DNA of 64,000 nucleotides from the NCBI GenBank assembly GCA_013339895.1, contig JABACO010000009.1, forward strand, positions 8,419,138 through 8,483,137, given 5' to 3'. The position numbers and the translations under genes were made by a program. The notes beneath the pieces are model-generated. The model saw only the letters and a list, made by a program, of their open reading frames with translations. It ran no database searches and was not told the origin of the DNA. This document shows, in pieces, positions 55,125 through 64,000 of this stretch (position 1 is the stretch's first letter; each line of letters opens with the position of its first letter). This DNA is from Ephydatia muelleri (Eukaryota; Porifera; Demospongiae; Spongillida; Spongillidae).

Positions 55125-56030
55125 CTGTGAAATAAAAAGATTATCCATGAAGCAAGTAGGTCAGTTTGGTTCCGGCAACCCTTTTAATTTGCAAATTCAA
55201 CACTTTTATGCACACTTGAAAAGTATACACATGGGAAGTCCATGAAAAGGGACCCAACTTTTTGTCTTCAATATTTCAATATTCAAAATGATGGTCAGTC
55301 TTCTACAATACAATTCTTATGCACTAAATTTTGGGTGACCCATCAGAGAGCTACGCAACTAAATATTTAATTCTGTCTACATTCCATTCCAAGGATCCTA
55401 TCACACAAGCATTTAAACATATCTCAGATCTTTACTCGTGTTTGCTATACCAGCATGGTCACACCATCACTTAAAAAGACACTGTAAGTGTACAATGATA
55501 CTTTTCACATCAACTATACAGGTGTCTAGGATGGTGATTTAGAAGCTATGACGACCAGTCCAATTTGCTAAACCTTGACTTCCTTCAGTTTTGAAATGTG
55601 GCTATTAATTTATATAATCGGATAGACATCCCTTTTCAAGTCAGCAAAATGAAACTATTATCTTTGACACAATTCATGTCAAATAAGGGGCATTGGGCAG
55701 TTGAGAGGCAGCACAAATTTACTGTGGAAAGAATTGTCCCATTGTAGAATGTCCTACCACAGAGCATATTTCTGGATTTGTTGTGCAAGACACGAGTGCA
55801 TATATGCAAATCTCTGATATGCCTACGCACGTATGCAGCGTATATCTGTGTGTGCGGGTCCGGAAAGAGGTAGGATCGAGCAACGCAACAGAGCGCCGAC
55901 ACAGTGCAGTGTGGCAATTTGACCGGTTATTAATCCCCAACCGTGGGGCATTTGATTTAATAAAGGTCAAATCCCGTCATTGGCCCCAATTGGGGGGGGG
56001 GGGGGGGGGGGGGTACCCATGTTACAATGA
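55125..56030 (-). other. Intron of gene B, first part
   Basis: No recognisable feature until a G run at 55992-56013. Two short frames at 55636-55970 lack domain features. Confidence 0.4.
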
Positions 56031-56039
56031 CAGGCGCAT

Positions 56040-57030
56040 AATGTTCCTACAGCTATCCCTGCTAATGTTCCTGCAGCTGTCCCTGCTACTGCTCCTACAG
56101 CTGTCCCTGCTACTGTTCCTACATCTGTCCCTGCTACTGTTCATACAGCTGTCCTGCTACTGTTTCCAACTGATGTCCCTGCTACTGTTCCAACTGATGT
56201 CGCATCATGTAATGCTGATTATGGTTGCCAGGATCACATATTCCAAGTACTGAGTCTGTTGGGAATTCAAGCCAATTCTGATATGAATCATCTACCCAGT
56301 GCTAAAGATCGAAAAGTTGCCAGGGTGAAGGAGAATTTGACTGAAGATGGCTTCAGAAGGGTTAAGCCCCTGTTCTGGAAGGGTGTGAAGGGATGGATCA
56401 AAGTATTGCTCCCTGCATGGAATCTTCCTGATGATAAGGTCTTGAAGAAACTTTTATCTCTACCAAGTGGCCCATTTGATGACAAAGATGGGGCAGATGC
56501 TGAAGGAACAGGTGCCCTTGATGATCACACCCTGGTTACAAAGAATATCGTCCAAGCCATCAAACAGGAGAAATTGTTCCATATCGTTCGTATCTGGCTG
56601 TGTTGCTAGTATTTTCCACTTTATTCACTAGTGCAGACCATGCTTCCTGAATTCAGCAGCAAAGTGCAAACTTTTATTGCTCATTGTTGGCAGGAGGGGA
56701 TAGCTGGTCGTGCCAAAGTATCTGCTGATGCAATTGTAGTGCGCCTCACTGAGGAATATTTGGCTGGTAGCTGAGCTGCCTGTAGTTGGGCAAGTGAGGA
56801 CCTCCTACAGTCCATAGGACAATCAAAGATGAAGCATCCAAATCTCCGAGAAAGAAGGCAGGCTGCGATAAACCTCAGAGGGAGAAGCAAAAGACATCAA
56901 ACACGACCTTTGACTGGAGCAAACCACTGCTCAAATGGTCCAAGCCACAACTTCAGACCTATCTTGCTGAGCACAATCTGCGTACATCTGGAAACAAGCC
57001 AGAACTGATTGAATGAGTACAAGTGGGCAT
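56040..57030 (+). pseudogene. VPA-repeat / SAP-domain fragment
   Basis: 56040-56205 is a coding repeat of about 24 bp (PTAVPATVPTAVPAT-type). It leads in frame to NADYGCQDHIFQVLSLLGIQ and LPSAKDRKVARVKENL, then to about 56600. After frame changes the end reads LLKWSKPQLQTYLAEHNLRT and SGNKPELIE, a good SAP motif (W....L..YL..H.L..SG.K.EL). SAP domains bind DNA/RNA. It lies antisense in the NIDO intron of gene B; whether it is a transposon ORF or a retrocopy is unclear. Confidence 0.5.
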
Positions 57031-57195
57031 GAACACAAATCCAAAATGAATGCATCTGCTGAGTTGTAATCTCAGAATGTGTAGTGGCTACTAAAAGTCT
57101 ATGAAGTGTTCACGTTAAATTAGTTTTCAGATATCTAAATATGTGTATTCACATATTATAGCCATGCTCCTCTATCAAGCCAACACGTTGAGCTG

Positions 57196-57218
57196 GGGGG
57201 GGGGGGGGGGGGGGGGGG
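57196..57218. repeat. Poly-G run
   Basis: About 23 consecutive G. Confidence 0.95.
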
Positions 57219-57948
57219 CAATTGAAATAAAAGTCCACAGGGAAAAGAAAAAACAACCCCTGCCTCCTCTTCATTGGAATGCTACAGCTTGATACCAGCA
57301 CTCCAATAAGAGTTGGTGGGGTGTGTGTGTGTTCCTACATTGACTTAAGCTCTAGCAACCCATTACTATTTCATGTATATCCATCCCCAATACCAATCAA
57401 CCAACACCAATCAATTTTTTTGTATTGTGCATAACTCTCACCCCTGCCAACACATTAGCTAGCCATTAGCTTGATACACTCTGATATACATGTGTTTATT
57501 TTCTGTACTGTACATCAAACGGCATGCAATATTAAGTACATCCGCGTGTGACGTGTGGGCGTAGCTTAATTAGCGATTTTAACGTATATCGATTTCTTTA
57601 CAAAATCAGTCAAACGAAAAGGCATAGAGGTACAGACAGAGTTTCAAATGCATTTTCTTTACAATTACCACCAATAGTATATTGCAAATGTGTAAGATCG
57701 ATCTGGGATTGCTTAGAAAAAATTGCACCTGCCGCGGCCAGTTTGCCCGACATTACGGGCCTTTTTTGACCAAGGCAATGTCCCCAAGACAGTTGTAAAT
57801 ATGCAGTGACTATCTAAATGCTTAATATAGTAGATGGCTGCATTAGAAGATAGCAATTCCACTCGGATGGGAATTTTTCATTTTTTGAATACCCCCCAAA
57901 TCATCAAGATTTCCCCGCGTCTTACGTAAACCCGGTGGTTAACGACCA

Positions 57949-58225
57949 GTGCATGCAATTTCTGGAGATCTTTTGCTTTATTCTACTTTAAGCCAAAAGG
58001 ATCTCTCTGCTAGGTTGGAAAACCACCAGTTTGAACAGCTGCTATTTCAGTCTTCCCCTGCCAACCGTGCACGTTTGTTGTCTGTGTCCTCATGCCATGC
58101 TGCATCTTGGTTGTCAGTCATCCCTTTAGTAGGCCTTAACCTTCACCTTGAGCCTGATGAATTCCAGACTTGTATTGCTCTTCTTTAGATGATTATTATT
58201 AATAATTAAAATAATAATAATAATG
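57949..58225 (+). pseudogene. LINE connector fragment with TAA tail
   Basis: SARLENHQFEQLLFQSSPAN, RARLLSVSSCHAASWLSV and LNLHLEPDEFQ match the connector region between RT and endonuclease in the LINE at 13985-15702 (RARLLSVSSPHAAAWLS). A TAATAATAA tail follows at 58190-58225. It is an internal fragment. Confidence 0.7.
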
Positions 58226-58369
58226 ATTTATTCCATTCTAAGAGAAGGGCACACAATGCTTGGTAAAGGTAAGCTGCTGTCAGGCTCTTACAGTGAGCCT
58301 AAAACATTACACTTTTTAAGTTTATTTTGAAACCTTGATAGGTGAGGAATAGTTTAACTTAGTTGTTTG

Positions 58370-58615
58370 TAGTTTAATGTAGTCGACTGTAGGCTATTAT
58401 TGTATCATAGTTAAGTTGGTCTGTAAGCTGTTAATGTATCCTAGTTAAGTTGGACTGTAAACTTAGGCTGTTATTGTATCATAGTTAAGTTGGACTGTAA
58501 GCTGTTAATGTATCATAGTTAAGTTGGACTGTAAACTTAGGCTGTTATTGTATCATAGTTAAGTTGGACTGTAAGCTGTTATTGTATCATAGTTAAGTTG
58601 GACTGTAGGCTTGTT
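58370..58615. repeat. GTATCATAGTTAAGTTGGACTGTAA minisatellite
   Basis: Six or seven units (alternating about 37 and 46 bp) of TATCATAGTTAAGTTGGACTGTAAGCTGTTA. Confidence 0.9.
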
Positions 58616-58699
58616 AGTGTTGTATCGTTTTTATAGTGCTTATTATGTGTATTATAAAAACCATCCATTCCCCCCCCAATGGTTCTGCTGGAGGTAATG

Positions 58700-60110
58700 A
58701 TGGGCTTGCTTAGAAAAAAAGTGCACCTGCCGCGGCCAGTTGCTAGGTTGTATCGCTGTTGGGTGCACCCTACACAGACTAGCAGACAAAATTGCTGGTT
58801 TTTTAAGGTAAAGGTTCTCTTCTCCCCTCTTCAATTGGGTTTTGGTATCAGTGGGAGTGCTGAGGCAGCTGCCCATGTGGCTAGGTTTTATCTTCACCAT
58901 CTCAGTGTTTACCACCTGCCTCTCAAACATGATTTTAAAAATGCCTTTAAGAGACAAGATACTGGAAGCTGTTAGTGACTTTGTTCCTTCCCTGTTTCCC
59001 TTTGTCCATACAGCATACTCATCACCATCATTCCTCTATTGGTGAGATAAAAATCCTAGAGTCTTCTGAAGAAATTCAGCAGGGTGACCCACTTGGACTC
59101 TGCCTCTCTATTCATGTTATATATTATGTGCTCTCTTTTCATATCAGAGTTCTGCATTTTCTACCTTGAGGATGGCACTATTGGGGGAAGTGCTGAGGTA
59201 GTTATAGAGGATTGTAAGCATGAATGCCACCCTTCTGGGCACCCCTTTTAGGTGATGTGGCATCTGTTTCAGCTATCAATGATGAGAACAACAGTATCCT
59301 GAAACAAATGGGTGTCAGACTTCAGCAAACTGTTTCCCCATTATGCCATCCTGCTTCTATGTCACTGTTTTTCCATCCCATAACTAATTCAAATCCTCTC
59401 CATGTTTTCTATCATCCAGCCTCATGGTCTCAGCTGTCGCCATAGCCCTGGAAGTCTCCATCGCCATGCTGCTGTAAACAACATTATCCATAAAGCCTTG
59501 AGCTCTGCACTACACTCATTCTATCCTGCCTAGAACCTAAAGGTATGGATAGGTCAGATGGGAAGCGGCAGAAATGGAGCTTCAATTGTACCTTGGAGCA
59601 ATGGAAAAATGCTAAAATGGAATGCCAAATGCCTTGACACCTTTACCCCTTCCTTCTTAGGTTTGGTAGCAGCTTTTGCTGAGGACAGGACAAGGTCAAA
59701 ATACAGCTTCCTGGAGCACAGCCATATTTTTATCTCTGTCTATTGAGATCTCTGGTGCATGTGGTCCAAGTCTCACAGCTTCTAGGTGGACCATGACCAC
59801 AACCTTGTACGTGCCAAAGATCAAAATGCCTCTCAGTATCCATGGCAATAGTTATCCATTTCCATCCAAAGAGGGAACACAATTTCCATTTTGGGGTGCA
59901 TGCCAGATGTGGCTGGTGGTGCATCCATCTGGCAATAGAGACCTATGGAGCCTGGAGCTCTTTCACAAGTGGCTTCACACCTTGCCAAAAAAAGCAACAG
60001 CCCCAAATCAAAGGTGCTTACGAGTCTCTATGGTTGGCTTGGTTAGACTTTGATTGGAGCCAATGCTAAGGCTATCCTTATCAGGTCACATTCGCCATCG
60101 CTGACCTTCA
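58700..60110 (+). pseudogene. Second decayed non-LTR retrotransposon (RT)
   Basis: QLGFGISGSAEAAAHVARFY, then LKHDFKNAF, PSLFPFVHTAYSSPS, EIQQGDPLG and YLEDGTIGG give the order of LINE RT motifs. The catalytic box YLDDG has become YLEDG, losing one of the two aspartates. Later pieces (WAPLLGDVASVSAINDE, IEISGACGPSLT) match the C-terminal domain. Many frameshifts occur. A TTATTATTATTATAATAATT tail is at 60280-60300. The start shares GCACCTGCCGCGGCCAGTT with 57724-57745. Confidence 0.7.
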
Positions 60111-60300
60111 ATGAGACATCTCTTCTGGTAGATAATTAATGTAGATAAGTGTATGTAATGGGTGTAATGTATTTTGTGTACTGTTACATATGCATGTATT
60201 CATTATTGTAATTGTATTTTAATATAATCAATGGATTGCATCAATTTATTATGATACAAATTATTAACTATGATGATGATTATTATTATTATAATAATTA

Positions 60301-60811
60301 AAGGATATATGATTCAATAGTATACATATGACTATGGAACTAACGCAATATGCATTTAACCACTGTCCAGCTGAGCCAGGATTGGTGGAGACCTGGCTAG
60401 CAAAGCTCTTGCAGTGGCACGCATAAGTTTGAAGTTAAGATGGCCATAAATGTCAGATAGTATCATTACACAAATCGAATATAAATGAAACACACTACTA
60501 ACCTTATGGTAATTATTAAGGACTTTCTATAGTGTTTCTCATGTATCTGTGTGTATCACTTGTATAGTTTTAAAATGAATAATAATAATATTAATTAGAT
60601 GCTCATTCGAAACTTTGTTGCTAAATCCTGCGAAGTTTTATATAAATGCGTTAGGTCTCTTTTTGCGGACTCTGCACCACATTTCTATTGCGCAAGATAC
60701 ACATGGACCTGCCAGCCACCCCTTACATAATGCTATTGCTCAGTATTTAATACAGTCTAAGGTTTATTAGCCAAATATAAGCATCAATGCAAAACATAAT
60801 TTAAATACTAC
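60301..60811 (-). other. Intron of gene B
   Basis: No feature seen beyond AT-rich sequence. Confidence 0.4.
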
Positions 60812-61087
60812 CTTGTCTGTTCCACTGCAACAGTATCCAACATGATCCCAAGTTGCAATAAACAGCCACTGAAGACCAACACTGGTCCCGGTCAGAGAAT
60901 GTATGTCATTTGCTGCCTTTGCCAGGAGTGTAGCATTGTGTGTAATTCTGTACCACACACTGCCAATGCCCCTGGTGTCAACATCAGCCTGATAAATAGC
61001 TACCAGTGGATAGGTCGGGATAGGAAACTGTGTTGGCGTGAACGAAGACCATGCCTGACCAAAGGATAAGTCGCCATTGTTGTTCAC
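60812..61087 (-). CDS. Gene B exon: N-terminal half of NIDO
   Basis: 276 nt, same boundaries as 6259-6534. VNNNGDLSFGQAWSSFTPTQ, YQADVDTRGIGSVWYR and QWLFIATWDHVGYCCSG are canonical NIDO. Intact frame. The partner exon that should encode the start of NIDO (GDTLLPP..D) was not found in the following 1.4 kb. Confidence 0.9.
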
Positions 61088-62370
61088 CTAAAGTATTGTC
61101 CCAGAATACCAATACTCAACATACAGAAAACACGTATAAAAATACATTTAAAGAAAAATGCATATACCTAAACAAACAATTCTTTTATGACAGAACAAAA
61201 ATTATTACTTGGTAAATTTACTACTTGATGCTGTGTCATTGATCTGCTGAAGTGTGTTGGCAATTTTACACAAGTGAGATAGGAGGCGACGGAATGGATA
61301 AAAAATGTGGGTCAACCACGGGAGTGGCTAAGGAGTGTGCTGCAATAGTGCGGTCATTTTGTCTATACATGACAAGCTGTGAATAGTTAATGTTTGGAGA
61401 AAAGGTGGGTCCATCTATTCTGCCGTCCCTGGATCTCTGCCTGCCTATGTCAGCTTCTACCTTTATCTAAACTACTTATTATCGGTATGGATTATTGTAC
61501 ACTGAGTGCATGTGTGAAATGTAAATGTATTTAATGCGATTTGCATGTATGAAAAACAGGACTATAAAACGTACAGTCAGATTTCACAACTTTATTCTTT
61601 GAGTGCAAGAAATGTGCATGATACAATCCACCTTGTCTATCTGTAGCTGTATAGACCAAGCTAACTGACAGTAATACAAGCCACCAAATACATTTATTGA
61701 ACATCAATTGAACACATGCCCTATTCGCAACTCAATACTGAACTAATTAATTTCAGGACCCTTCATTTGTTCAGAACTGACATTTGTGCAAAAGCGTGTA
61801 GCATTACTATGTTTTTACAAGATTGCATACTGAAACCCTAGTTTCCAGTTTGTTTATGCAGATCGTCATTCCAGGACATGATAGTACATTTTGCATGGAA
61901 AGGACACACTGATATATTGCATTTATCAACTACTGCCTAAAATGAAGGGGGCTATATACTGCTAGCTATACTTGGTACAGTTGCCTTAGTAGAATAGTTC
62001 TTCCCCATGTTACACAACAACTGGTCACCCACTTCAGTTGCTACTTGAAATTCATGGTGACAATTAAGGTAAAATAACAAAAAAGATTTTGGGGTCATAC
62101 ACTTCATGCCAGTTGTAACTGATTGGGTGAGGGCAAGGAAGGGTAGATTGAAAGGAGTTAATAGCTGAATTTGAATGATTGAAATTAAGGAGTTGAACCA
62201 AATGTCTTTTACTAACTATATGGCAGCATATTATTGTCATGGAGCAAAGCTAAGCATGACGAGAGTGAAGAGTGCGACCCTATGAATAGGTGCCAGGGTG
62301 CAGAATGCAAGGAGGGCAGATTGATGAAAGGGGGTCCAACTCTGAAAGGATGACCTGTGACTAGGAGCAG
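61088..62370. other. 5' flank of gene B
   Basis: Apart from the signal-peptide candidate (61632-61704), nothing is recognised. The right part (perhaps from about 62100) is likely LTR sequence of the retrotransposon that follows. Confidence 0.4.
61632..61704 (-). CDS. Candidate signal-peptide exon of gene B
   Basis: ATG at 61704 gives MFNKCIWWLVLLSVSLVYTA, a convincing signal peptide, with donor ACAAG|GTGGAT in phase 1. It cannot join the NIDO exon (phase 0) directly, so at least one exon would be missing or unrecognised. It could instead belong to another gene. Confidence 0.35.
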
Positions 62371-62542
62371 CAGGGTATAAAAGGAGAGCTAGAGAGAGAG
62401 GAGGGGTGGCTAGGCAGTATTGGGTTTTGTCTTGCGTAGATCAAATGCAATGTGTGTGCATTGGTCTTAAAGATAAAGAGTGACAGTTAAATTGTCTCGT
62501 TGGTGTGCGCGAGCTACGCGGTGGCGAAGCGGGTCCATAACA
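62371..62542 (+). mobile_element. LTR end of second LTR retrotransposon, with TATA box
   Basis: GGGTATAAAAGGAGAGC at 62371 is a strong TATA box (TATAAAAG), and the segment ends CCATAACA just before the primer-binding site. The left boundary of the LTR is unknown, since the partner LTR is outside the window. Confidence 0.5.
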
Positions 62543-62545
62543 GTT

Positions 62546-62560
62546 TGGTGGCAGCGGTGG
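62546..62560 (+). promoter_or_regulatory. tRNA primer-binding site
   Basis: TGGTGGCAGCGGTGG, four bases after the LTR end, starts with TGG, complementary to a tRNA 3' CCA, as in gypsy-type elements. Confidence 0.65.
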
Positions 62561-62606
62561 GATCTGTTCGTCTGACAGTTGTTGGATCAACTGCGCATAG
62601 AGCTGT

Positions 62607-62848
62607 ATGACCACCAGGTCAGGACGTACATACAAAGCGATGGCGGAGATTAACTGGGAAGCAATGCTACAGGGTTTGGCGGAAGACCGAAGGAAGCGCG
62701 ATGAGAGATCGAAAATGAAAGAGCGCGGAGAGAAGCCGAGGTTGTTGACGAGCGGCGGCGGAGAGAAGAGACACGTCGCGAGAGAAGCTGAAATGGCGAG
62801 AAGGTTAGAAGAGGAACGTCGAAGTCGCGGAGAGAGAGAGAGGCTATG
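62607..62848 (+). CDS. Gag N-terminus of second LTR retrotransposon
   Basis: MTTRSGRTYKAMAEINWEAM starts a highly charged frame (RRLEEERRSRGERE), a probable coiled coil. It is cut off by a frame change in the GA repeat at 62831-62842 (AGAGAGAGAGAG). The main capsid frame takes over at 62846. A single slippage event in the repeat would join the two. Confidence 0.6.
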
Positions 62849-64000
62849 AGAAACCAAATGGATCAGCTAGCGAAGATGGTGGAGAGGTCTGTCGTCGCGG
62901 CAGGAGCAAAGAGTCCTGCGGAGTTGGGAATCAAGTTGGTCGCCCTGAGAGATAGCGACGACATTGAAGCGTACCTAGTTACGTTTGAGCGAATAATGGC
63001 AGCACACAAGATCGAGCGAAGTCGATGGCCGCATTATTTGGCTCCACAGCTGAGCGGAAGGGCGCAGTTAGCGTTTGTGGCACTACCGATTACAGATTCG
63101 GCAAACTACGATGCGATCAAAGCCGCGATCCTGATGCGCTATGATTTAAACGAGGAGGCTTACCGGAATTGTTTTCGGACAGCAGTTCGGAAGGTGGGGG
63201 AGACCCACCGGGAGTTCAGCGTACGGTTGATGGATCTACTGTCGAAGTGGCTGCGTGAGTACAAGACTGTGGACGACATTCAGCAAGAGTTCGGCATGGA
63301 GCAACTTCTGAATTGTCTCACACCAGAGAAGCGGCTGTGGTTGTTGGAACGGAAACCAAAGGGGTGTGTGAAGGCAGGCGAGATGCTGGATACGTACGAA
63401 CAGGCTCGACGCAAGGAAGGCGGACCGGTGAAGCAGAGGCAGGGTGTCAAAGAAAGTGAGACCTTGCAGGAGAGTGAGAAAGTCCCGAGAGATACACCTG
63501 TACTAAGGAGGCCAGAGCAGAGAAGCTCAGGTAGAGGTCCGAGGTGTTTTTCATGCCATCAGTTGGGGCATATCTCGAGTAAGTGTCCCAGTCGAGGGAG
63601 TTACTATGGAGGACGTTTCGGGAATTGTCGGAAGTTCAAAAAGACAGATGGAGATACCTTGGTTCCTGTGAGGAGCGGAAAGGTAGAGGGTACAGATGTC
63701 TCGGATATCGTGTTGGACACAGGAGCGGGGAGAACGCTGGTGCGGTCGTGTCTGGTACCCAGGAAGAGACTGTTGGGAAGGAACGTGATGGTGGAGTGCG
63801 TACACGGGGATAGAGTATCCTATCCGTTAGCCCGAGTCGAGGTCATTGTGGACGAGAAGCACTACTGGTTGGAGGCAGCAGCTGTGAAAAAGCTTCCAAT
63901 GTCAGTGTTGTTGGGAAGAGATGTACCGGAGCTGGTGAAGATCGGTCCGACGGTTGAAGGTCCCAAGAAGAGTTGGGTGATGGCAGCGACTACGCGGGCT
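62846..64000 (+). CDS. Gag-protease of second LTR retrotransposon (runs off window)
   Basis: 385 codons open to the window edge. LVALRDSDDIEAYLVTFERI, WPHYLAPQLSGRAQLAFVAL and MLDTYEQARR are a SCAN-like capsid of gypsy gag. CFSCHQLGHISSKC is a CCHC zinc knuckle (CX2CX4HX4C), and IVLDTGAGRTLV is the aspartic protease active site (DTGA), followed by VLLGRDV. Gag and protease are in one frame here. Unlike the other elements, it has no lesion after 62846, so it is likely the youngest in the window. Reverse transcriptase should follow to the right. Confidence 0.85.
   Translation, partial: MRNQMDQLAKMVERSVVAAGAKSPAELGIKLVALRDSDDIEAYLVTFERIMAAHKIERSRWPHYLAPQLSGRAQLAFVALPITDSANYDAIKAAILMRYDLNEEAYRNCFRTAVRKVGETHREFSVRLMDLLSKWLREYKTVDDIQQEFGMEQLLNCLTPEKRLWLLERKPKGCVKAGEMLDTYEQARRKEGGPVKQRQGVKESETLQESEKVPRDTPVLRRPEQRSSGRGPRCFSCHQLGHISSKCPSRGSYYGGRFGNCRKFKKTDGDTLVPVRSGKVEGTDVSDIVLDTGAGRTLVRSCLVPRKRLLGRNVMVECVHGDRVSYPLARVEVIVDEKHYWLEAAAVKKLPMSVLLGRDVPELVKIGPTVEGPKKSWVMAATTRA

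Overview
This is eukaryotic, metazoan genomic DNA. Genes are split by spliceosomal introns, extracellular-matrix and adhesion modules dominate (NIDO, calcium-binding EGF, Ig, fibrinogen C-terminal, laminin G, FN3, adhesion-GPCR 7TM), and the intervening DNA is packed with degenerate transposons, homopolymer G/C runs and dinucleotide repeats. The gene set, short introns and repeat types suggest an early-branching marine invertebrate. A sponge is my best guess; this is inference, and no sequence here proves the phylum.

Layout. (1) 1-6906, minus strand: 5' half of a NIDO-domain gene (gene A) that continues off the left edge. (2) 6.9-13.9 kb: a TIR element with G-runs, a THAP exon pair, a YqaJ-associated fragment, a foldback MITE, and possible exons of an unknown minus-strand gene. 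(3) 14-17.3 kb: a decayed non-LTR retrotransposon with a restriction-like endonuclease domain and a gypsy integrase/LTR remnant. (4) 17.5-22.5 kb, minus: a fibrinogen-related lectin gene whose last exon is split by a 3.37-kb Ginger-like DNA transposon. (5) 22.7-26.5 kb: second foldback MITE, microsatellite and minisatellites, tRNA-like SINE fragments, a tyrosine-recombinase remnant. (6) 26.5-28.6 kb, plus: usherin-like FN3/laminin-G remnant. (7) 31.2-32.1 kb, plus: an intact single-exon NmrA-like NAD(P)-binding protein. (8) 35.6-61.7 kb, minus: a large adhesion-GPCR gene (gene B) with the inferred order NIDO, Cys-rich domain, 14 cbEGF exons, Ig, HormR-like, GAIN, degenerate GPS, 7TM, acidic tail. 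Its introns carry a gypsy LTR element (40.15-45.61 kb), a nested palindrome (49.07-51.32 kb), a SAP-domain fragment and two LINE fragments. (9) 62.4-64 kb, plus: the 5' part of a second LTR retrotransposon, with an open gag-protease frame to the window edge.

Genes A and B share collinear NIDO and Cys-rich exons and intron segments, so the locus arose by segmental duplication. Splice phases join across the insertions in gene B, which supports one transcription unit of about 26 kb. Many single-base indels, often in homopolymers and at different sites in the two copies, indicate either decay or incompletely polished long-read consensus; frameshifts in otherwise good domains should be read with that in mind.
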